Under the pieces are notes generated by a model. The model was given only the letters and a program-made list of their open reading frames with translations, was not told where the DNA came from and searched no databases. Shown here piece after piece: positions 56,775 to 64,000 of a stretch of DNA of 64,000 bases (positions within the stretch are counted from its first letter, which is position 1; each line of letters starts with the position of its first letter). The translations under genes were made by a program, and so were the position numbers. The DNA comes from Tolypocladium sp. Sup5 PDA-1 (Eukaryota > Ascomycota > Sordariomycetes > Hypocreales > Ophiocordycipitaceae), in assembly GCA_000750105.3 (NCBI GenBank), contig JPHH03000028.1, positions 124,001-188,000 on the forward strand, given 5' to 3'.

Positions 56775-57879
56775 TTAGACGTCTAGCGGGTGCTGATCTT
56801 GCCCGGCTTCTTTGCCCAGAATCAGGTCCTCCCGGAAGCCGTGGCTCTCGGCGATGGACTTGCGCATAAAGGTGGCGTTTTGGTAGTCCTTACCGACGAT
56901 GGTATTGAGCCCGCTGCCCTTTACCACAAAGTACTATCAACGTGTAAGATATTTAGGAGTGCGATTTGTGAGTGGTGCGAACTCACAGTAAACCAGTCGT
57001 AGAATTCCTGTTTCAGACCGGGTCGGACCTTTTTGAGATCCTCAACGCCTTGATAGAGTCAGCTATGCACACGAACAGCCGTCTAGTAGTAAACTTACTG
57101 TCAACGACATTGGCAAGAAGGTCCTTGACGTCGACTACAATTGCCTTCCAGTCGGTAGTCCCGTCCTTAATGCAAGTCAGCAGATGCACTCGACGGCCAT
57201 ACTTGTTTGTTGGACTTGAGGGCAACTTACATCAACAATGGCCAAGCCACCCAGAACCTTGACCTGCTTTACCTGTCCGGTGTACCCAGGACTATAATTG
57301 CCTATCAGCACACCTTGCCTTTGCTCACGGCTAGATTGCTTTACTGAATGCCACTGATGTCAAACACGTCCATGGGGTCGTTGTCCCCTGGCAATACAGC
57401 AAAAGTGTGCTTGACATTGGAGTTTTCCCACGTCTGAGGAAACGATCCATAGAGAAAGGGGCAAGATTTGTGTGGCCAAACACTGGCGACGAAGCGCCGC
57501 TTCTTCTTCTTGTCATCGTGGAAGATGGGGTCTAGTTGATCACATTAGCAATTAGTCTCGGGTGCGATTGGGTCGACTGAGTATTGCGCACTCAAAGGCT
57601 CATCGCGCTTCGTCTCAATCTTTCCGTCCGTCCATCGGGGGATCTCGACGTAAAAGTTGACAATACGGTCGTCGCTCTTGTTGGGATAGAGAGGGAACCA
57701 ATTGCCCATGATATATTTAAAGCTCACCACCGCTCACCTACAAGCGTGTTGCGAGCCCCAACCTCCCTCAGACTAAGCGAGTTGTAGTCAAAGTCATCAC
57801 CAGCGCTCGGATTCAGCGAGGCGCCAATGACGGAGCTCGGCACGAGGGCCAATCACGCGATAGATCGAATAGACAGCAT
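56775..57879 (-). pseudogene. secreted family I inorganic pyrophosphatase, probably inactivated
   Basis: From ATG 57879, a signal-peptide-like start MLSIRSIA meets an in-frame TGA (57853-57855) and continues LALVPSSVIGASLNPSAGDDFDYNSLSLREVGARNTL. Next, the stretch of about 20 residues expected before PLYPN is replaced by unrelated sequence near 57700. The catalytic part is well kept: DDRIVNFYVEIPRWTDGKIE, then EPLNPIFHDDKKKKRRF (over intron 57591-57532), WPHKSCPFLYGSFPQTWEN, PGDNDPMDVFDISG with the D-x-D-P-x-D signature, GQVKQVKVLGGLAIVD, DGTTDWKAIVVDVKD, KVRPGLKQEFYDWFT. Introns at 57344-57292, 57230-57166, 57098-57049 and 56986-56934 all splice in frame, and the protein ends at TAA 56777-56775. 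The enzyme hydrolyses pyrophosphate. The break-up of the first exon suggests recent loss, or an alternative start I cannot see. Confidence 0.7.
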
Positions 57880-58907
57880 CTTGAATTAGACAATGAACCA
57901 GACAAGAAACCATAGATTCGAACCGACTTGCAAGACCGCGGGGGTTTCACTCTATTTCCGCTTTATGCGTAAATTAGGGTAAATGACGCGTTGTCATAGC
58001 TCACATGCTCAATCCTTCGAATGCAACATCCCCTGCGGCCTATGGAGCTGTTCGGTCATCGATCGAGTTGGTACTGCAGCGTGGAGACTCCCGCATCCAT
58101 AGTCGGCGACGGCGCCGCCGGGTATTGGAACGGAGGCGTGCTACGGCCGATGCGGAACCTGGAACCATGCATGGCGCTGTCATTGGGGTCATCTCTGTTC
58201 CGCACGTGGGCTTGACTTTTTCTGACTTTGGTAAACCTTGCTTAGATCATCAGGGTCTTTGTGTGCCTGGGCACGTGGTCCATTGTTGATGTTCGGATAC
58301 TCCGTACTTCATGCGGAGTGCCGTCACAAAATGCAAGTCGCATCAATCTTCCTTTCATGGAGAGACTTCGGATCGCTCAAGGGACGTTCCTCCGAGTATA
58401 CAGATACATCACAGCTGGTCTATAAATCCGCCCCGGGTCTCTAGCCTGATGCCTCCGCGCCCTCCTTGGGCGATATGCCCTGGATGCCCCGAGTGCCATC
58501 AGTGCCTTGAGTACCGTGCCTCTGCCCTTTGTGCGTCTCCCGCCCTGCCCTAGTCTTACGATGTCGTGCCGCGTTGCGAGATGCCTGTAGTCTTTAAATC
58601 TCATCGTGCTCGAATTGCGAGAGGTAGTCGTGGCAGCGGTATGGCTGTCATTGGCGCCGGTGTTGTTGATTAAATTAGCGATGGCCTCCTGGAGTCTCCT
58701 TCAGCTGACTACCTAATGACGTTGCCATAGCCAACCCTCAATTAAAGGGTAGGCATTTGATTCTGATGGTATCAAATGGATGCTCTTGAAATGAATACGG
58801 TCATATCGTTCTGGAGATGTTATCGGGCACTACATATAGTTTAAAGAGATCGATATTCATGTCCATTATTGGCGAAGCCTTATGAGACATATTCAAGAAG
58901 CCTACAC
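57880..58907. other. intergenic
   Basis: Contains a short minus-strand run of Gly-x-x codons (GTQGTDGTRGIQG, about 58455-58530), collagen-like but only about 25 codons and without a start. No gene recognised. Confidence 0.5.
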
Positions 58908-60421
58908 TTAAAGCCTGCTCGTCTTCTTCAGACATAAAGCGTCTCTCAGGTCTCTGACTTCAGCTTCTGGTCGCGTAGAAACCGTCTTGCCCTTTCTACT
59001 GCCGTACCGCCACTCCTCTCTCAGCCCCCTTGGTTGACCTTCCAGGGCGTCGGCAATGTAACTTCCAATAATTGGAAACATCTTGAAAGCGTGGCCAGAG
59101 TCCCCAGTTGCCAACAGCAAAGAGCTGTACTTGGGGTGTTTGTCGATCAGCCAGTGACTATCTGGCGTGTCGGTGCACCAGCAGACTCGGGCGTCCAAGA
59201 GGGGACGTCCAGAGAATTGGGGCATGATGACATCGATGAAACGATTGATCGCTGCCTCCGCCTCTGCCGGAATACCATCCCTAGGGTAAGCGCTGGCGTA
59301 TCTTGGAATGGAGTAGCGGGCTATGTTCCCCAAATCATCAGTGTAGGTGCCCATGCGGTACTGGTAGCCGGGATTGTTATCGCAAATCTTCATTCGTCCT
59401 GATCAATGTCAGCCCACCTATGTGTACCAGCGCTTTGTATTAGGGGAATTCACTTACTGGTCTCGGGATCTGGCTCGAACGTGAATCCCAACTCAAAGTG
59501 GTCGATGACGGGAATCCCCCTCCACTGGGCTACCTCTTCCTCAGTGAGCTCGATGTGAGCCAGGGTCCAGCATTTGGACCACAGCTGCTTGGAAAGCTCC
59601 GGGAGCACTTCCGGAGATGCTGCGCCAGTGCTCAGGATATATCTGTCCGCACGTAGGACATCGCCAGAGGCAACCATGACTCCCCCTAGAGTTCCCGCGC
59701 CTTCATCAAGCTTCAAGCCAGTCATTGTGCCTTTGGGGCCCGAGATGAACTTGACACCCATCTGCTGGGCCTCGACTCCCCACTTTTCGAGTGCCTTTCT
59801 CGCATGGGCCCAGCCCCCCTGTCCATTGAAGAGGCCTTTCCAGTTGTGTTCAATCTTGGGTGAGTTTTGCAGCTGCGGAACGTGCCGTACGATTTGATCC
59901 TTGCCATGCACAAGGTCAACCTTTTGAGCCTGCCCTGCTTTTACAAGGTTGTCGTATGATTCGCGCAAGTGTTTCTCGGCTTGTTTGTTGCCTGCAGTGG
60001 TGGTTAAGCGGCCCTGAAAGAAATACCGTCAGACAAGGGCCGGGACGGCAACATTGCTAGAAGACGGACTTACGGTTTCGTGAAATATGCCCACCCATTC
60101 AGGATTCCTCCAGGCTTCAAGAGACTCCAAAGCAAGAGAGACATAGAGGGGCTCATCATACTCGGTCCGTATAACCTTGTTCAGGTCGTGGCCGGCAGAG
60201 TCCACACTCGGGCATGGGTGACGGTCGATGCAAGTGATGTCGGAGTAGCCGCGCTTTGCAAGGTGGTAGGCGGTGCTAATTCCAAATGTTCCTCTATGTC
60301 TTGCGTGTTACAATCATCTCAATTAAAAGATTAAATGGCATGGAAATCGAGGAGGGTATACTCACGCCCCGATGATGAGGATGCTAGAGGCCTTGTCCAA
60401 TGGCACGTTGTTCCCTGCCAT
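58908..60421 (-). CDS. fructosyl amino acid oxidase-like FAD enzyme (DAO/sarcosine oxidase family)
   Basis: Exons 60421-60366, 60293-60074, 60013-59458 and 59398-58908 give 440 residues. Splicing of intron 1 restores the FAD-binding motif ILIIGAGTFGISTAYHLAKRGY (G-x-G-x-x-G). The second FAD strand ends ITCIDR, then SAGHDLNKVIRTEYDEPLY, typical of fructosyl-amine and related amine oxidases. Near residue 370, RVCWCTDTPDSHWLIDKHP carries the Cys that holds FAD covalently in this family, and GDSGHAFKMFPIIGSYIAD is the C-terminal FAD loop. No signal peptide or clear SKL; the C-terminal SRL is close to a peroxisomal signal (PTS1 variant). Such enzymes oxidise glycated amino acids or N-methyl/imino acids, releasing H2O2. 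It is divergent from the OPT transporter, 723 bp apart. Confidence 0.9.
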
Positions 60422-61144
60422 GATGGATGTTTAATTCGACAGAATGAATGAGAGCTTTCGGAAATCGAAAAATAATAATTTGAGCATGAGAGAATTGACA
60501 AAACTGGAGGTAGAGAAGGAAAGATCTTGGGACTGCTCAGGTCAGTTATGAACATGTCCTTTTTCCGGCCCAACTCGGCTCTCCGATGTCGTCTATTATT
60601 TGATGAAGACGAGCCGATAGCCGGCCGTCTTTTCGGCTTGGACCTTCCCTCACTTCATTCATACCCCGCCTTGGCCAGATCACGAAGAGTTGGAGACGGT
60701 TCCACCATCCATCCCCACAGTCTCGTGGCTTACGGACATGAGTCGCGAACAACAATGATAAACCCGGAATGGACGACGTTTATTGGTGCCAATGGGGCTA
60801 GCAGCCGGTGGGGTCCAGCGAGATAGCTTGGACCTTCCCTCCACCGAGGCCCTGATCAGCCTTCGTACTCTGGAGTCAGCGTATCGCCCGCGGCAAGCCT
60901 CCGCATGCGGGGTTGGCCCACGCTGATAGACGACCCCAACTTCCAAGATCCGGGGAAACTGCTCCATGTCTTGACTTCACCCATCGGCATGCATAATCAG
61001 GGGAGCGGGTATGGCCTCAGCTGGCGTATATAATGGGAGACAAGGGCCAACCCGGGCCAGACTGACCATGACTTCTCCAACCTCCTTCAAGATCCTCATT
61101 CATTAAAAGCAGTCACGTTGTTGTCCGTCTTCACCTCATCGAAG
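60422..61144. promoter_or_regulatory. divergent promoter of the oxidase and OPT genes
   Basis: The 723-bp shared region contains HGATAR-type (AreA/NIT2-like) GATA sites at 60615 (CGATAG), 60756 (TGATAA), 60821 (AGATAG) and 60924 (TGATAG), and a TATA-like tatataat at about 61027 on the OPT side. About two GATA sites would be expected by chance, so nitrogen control is suggestive only. Confidence 0.45.
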
Positions 61145-63620
61145 ATGGCAACCCCAACCACTGTTGAGCATACCGACAACTTGCAGGAGGCAAGAGAGGA
61201 AGGACTGGACGACTTTCCTCAGAATGCAGACAAGGCAACGTTCTACGCCATCGGAGGCATCGAAGAGCACTTCGACATCGACTCTGATAACTCGCCATTG
61301 CCCGAGGTCCGTGCCAATGTTCCCAACTTCGACGATCCCTCGATGCCTGTCAACACCTTGCGCATGTGGGTTCTCGGCATCGCATTTACCATGCTTGGCA
61401 CCGGCATCAACCAGTTCTTTTCCATGAGGTATCCCAGCGTGACCATATCATCCCTCGTCGCTCAGCTCATCGCCTATCCGGTCGGGCGTGCTGTAGCCCA
61501 TTTTCTTCCTGTCATGAAGATTAAAGTCTTTGGGCGAGAGTTGGTCCTCAACCCGGACCACACCTTCAACATCAAGGAGCACGCCGTCATTACCATCATG
61601 TCAAACCTATCCTTTGGCCCCTCGTGGGCCACGGACATCATCCAGGCACAGAAGGCGTCGGCGTTCTACGGTCTTAAAACACCTGTCGGCTATCAGTTTC
61701 TCCTTGCCTTAACAATGCAGCTCTTTGGCCTGGGCATGGCCGGGATGGCGTACAGGTTCATTGTGGAACCGCCGCATATGGTTTGGCCATCTACTCTCGC
61801 CAATGCAGCTCTGTTTCAGACCCTGCATGGACGCGCAAACCCAACCGCCGATGGGTGGTCAATTTCTCGATATCGGTTCTTTATCTATGTGTTTGTAGGT
61901 GGCTGGTTATGGGTAAGCTCCGTTTCCCCTCTTGCAGGTTGGCTATTCCGGATTTTCTCTAAGGACATTACAGTATTGGCTTCCTGGGTTCCTCTTTACT
62001 GGTCTGAGCACGTTTGCGTTTATCTGCTGGGCAGCACCAAGTAAGTGACCCCTTTGAGATGAAACTGTAGGCGCAAGAGGCTGAGCTTTGAGATAGACAA
62101 CGTGGTTGTCAACAATCTTTTTGGCATGAGCACTGGCCTGGCGTACCTGCCCGTCACGTTCGACTGGTCCCAGGTGGCCTACAATGGTTCTCCGCTCGTG
62201 GTCCCATTCTGGGCGCAGGCCAACGTCTTCGCCGGCTGGGTGATATCCTTCGCCCTCATCACGCCAATCTTGTATTACACCAACACCTGGTATACTGCGT
62301 ACCTGCCCTTCTCTGGAAGCGACACCTACGATAACACGGGCAACGTGTACAATGCCACGCGGGTCGTGGATCAGCATGGCAACTTTCTTGTGGACGAGTA
62401 CCGCCAGTACAGCCCCATCTTCATGCCTGTGACGTTTGCTCTCAGCTACGGCATTTCCTTTGCTGTAATGAGCTGTGTGCCAACGTACATTTTTCTCAAT
62501 TACTGGAGAGAAATTGTGGGCGCTTTCAGCCCAAACCGAAAGAAGGACATTCATGCCCGCTTGATTGAGCGATACCAAGACACGCCGTGGTGGTGGTATG
62601 CTGCTCTAACTGTTCTTGTCTTGGGCCTCACGATCATGGTCCAGGAGGTGTACCACACGGGCATACCAATATGGGGAATCGTGGTCGCCTTCGGGCTGGC
62701 GCTTTTCTACCTCATTCCTACGGGCAGCGTTTATGCTGTGGCAAACCTCAACAGCAATGTCCTGACAGTCCTCGGGGAGATTATTTCCGGTTATCTCATG
62801 CCCGGAAAGCCCATTGTCATGCTAATCTTCAAGTTCTACGCATACACAGGTCTGAGCCAGGCAATGATCTTTGCATCAGATATGAAGCTCGGCCTATACA
62901 TGAAGATTCCTCGGCGGACGCTGTTCGTTGCCCAGCTAACTGCCTGCATTGTGGGGTCCTTGACTCAGAATGCCGTGGTCCTTTGGATGTTAAACAATGT
63001 CGACGAGATCTGTGAGAGCGATCAGAAGAACAAGTATACCTGTCCACAGGGCAGAGTCAACTTCTCTTCAAGCGTCATCTGGGGTGCCATCGGCCCTGCT
63101 CGGCTATACAGCATCGGCAAGATGTACTCTGGACTGCTGCATTTATTCTGGATCGGCGCATTGCTGCCCGTCGTAACATACTTCTTAAAGAAGAAGTTCC
63201 CGAACTCCAACTTCTTGGCCAACCTCCACTGGCCTCTCTTCTTTGCAGGAACCGGAAACGTACCCCCTGCGACCGGCATCAACTACACATCTGCCTTTGC
63301 TGTTTCTTTCATCTTCAACAAATGGATCCGGAGCAAGTATCCGCACTGGTGGGGAAAGGTGAGTCCCGACCCTGCTATATTATCCCGAGCGAAGCAAATC
63401 GCGTACTTATTTACCGGAACAGTACAACTATGTCCTCTCGGCCGCTCTGGATTCTGGCCTTGCCGTCTCCGCCATCGTCATCTTCTTCGCTCTAGTATTT
63501 CCGGGTGTGAGTCTGAGCTGGTGGGGGAATAATGTTCAGGGAACAACGGTTGACGGACAAGGCATTCCGTGGAAGAAGCTGCCTGAGAACAGCACGTTCG
63601 GACCAGCAGCATGGTCCTGA
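61145..63620 (+). CDS. OPT-family oligopeptide transporter
   Basis: Exons 61145-61912, 61974-62040, 62097-63358 and 63423-63620 give 764 residues. The ATG at 61145 follows a TATA-like box by about 115 bp. An acidic cytosolic N-terminus leads to some 14-16 hydrophobic segments. Family motifs are NPDHTFNIKEHAVITIMSN, the NTWYTAYLP then DTYDNTGNVYN loop, GEIISGYLMPGKPIVMLIFK, CPQGRVNFSSSVIWGAIGP, LHWPLFFAGTGNVPPATGIN, then PHWWGKYNYVLSAALDSGLA across the last intron and the C-terminal GPAAWS. It imports small peptides with protons at the plasma membrane. Next to an amine/fructosyl-amino-acid oxidase it may bring in modified peptides (inference). This intact gene serves as the reference for the broken OPT gene at 1-2474. 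Confidence 0.95.
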
Positions 63621-64000
63621 TTAGCCCTTCTTGCCTTTGATACTTGATGGAGGCCCCTTGAGAAGATTTTAACCCTCGTGTATTGCAAGGCCAGTGGAGA
63701 AGTTTCGGACTTTACGAATTTGACATTATGCTCTGCAAGCCTATTACTTGTTAGCGGGTTGATTGCATTGACACCATGAGTCTATTCAACACCAAAGCCC
63801 GGACAGAAGAGACGTCATAACAGCGCTGGTGAGTACGTGCACACTGCAATATCTCTAGACTTTCCTGGAGGAAGCGTTTGCATCGTATGGCATGTCTTAA
63901 GTCGTTGGTGCCTAACAGCGATCGCCGTTGCTAGGGCTGCTTCGGGCGGTTGGCTGTAGTGTTGTTGCCCGGCGATTGCCAAGTACGGATACTTCGTATT
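63621..64000. other. 3' flank of the OPT gene
   Basis: No further gene begins before the window end on the evidence visible. Confidence 0.5.

Noticed and set aside
58455..58560. Collagen-like Gly-x-x stretch on the minus strand
   Set aside because: Only about 25 codons, no start codon and no continuation; likely a short simple-sequence effect.

Overview
The window looks like genomic DNA of a filamentous ascomycete, most likely a Sordariomycete (Hypocreales-like). The evidence is eukaryotic gene structure with many 47-80 bp GT..AG introns carrying CTAAC/CTGAC-type branch sites, fungal-only families (Zn2Cys6 and C2H2 regulators, SAT4 rhodopsin-like receptor, TRI14-like secreted protein, OPT transporters, DUF6632), and GC-rich genes separated by long, more AT-rich spacers. 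No rRNA, tRNA, CRISPR or intact transposon was recognised.

Left arm (1-15.7 kb): an accessory, partly decayed region. It holds a broken OPT transporter, an unrecognised decayed minus-strand gene, an ankyrin fragment, a cupin membrane protein, a decayed two-finger C2H2 regulator, an SRR1-like pseudogene and an unassigned open frame. These are followed by a SAT4-family receptor, an old-yellow-enzyme oxidoreductase and a short-chain dehydrogenase.

Core block (15.7-37.4 kb): housekeeping genes, mostly intact. They are a GRIP-domain golgin (IMH1-like), the ER-junction protein lunapark, an SR-protein kinase (SRPK/Sky1), the elongation factor IWS1, the nuclear-envelope protein Brl1/Brr6, a NIT4-like Zn2Cys6 regulator and the peroxin PEX16. 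Golgin/lunapark and IWS1/Brl1 are divergent pairs. A 4.6 kb interval between SRPK and IWS1 holds only a short acidic frame, repeats (including a 47-bp inverted repeat) and a zinc-finger relic.

Right arm (37.4-64 kb): a 5-kb gene-poor stretch with eight copies of TACTCGTA precedes a C2H2 regulator. Then come a DUF6632 membrane protein, a full-length Argonaute with the slicer tetrad, a TRI14-like secreted protein, a pepsin-like aspartic protease, a probably inactivated secreted inorganic pyrophosphatase, and a divergent pair of a fructosyl-amino-acid-oxidase-like flavoenzyme with an intact OPT transporter. The protease, transporter and oxidase suggest local use of extracellular (glycated) peptides; this is inference from family roles.

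Exon boundaries were set by eye from splice signals and family-like continuity of the protein. No alignment or database search was possible. Coordinates of multi-exon genes span first to last coding base.
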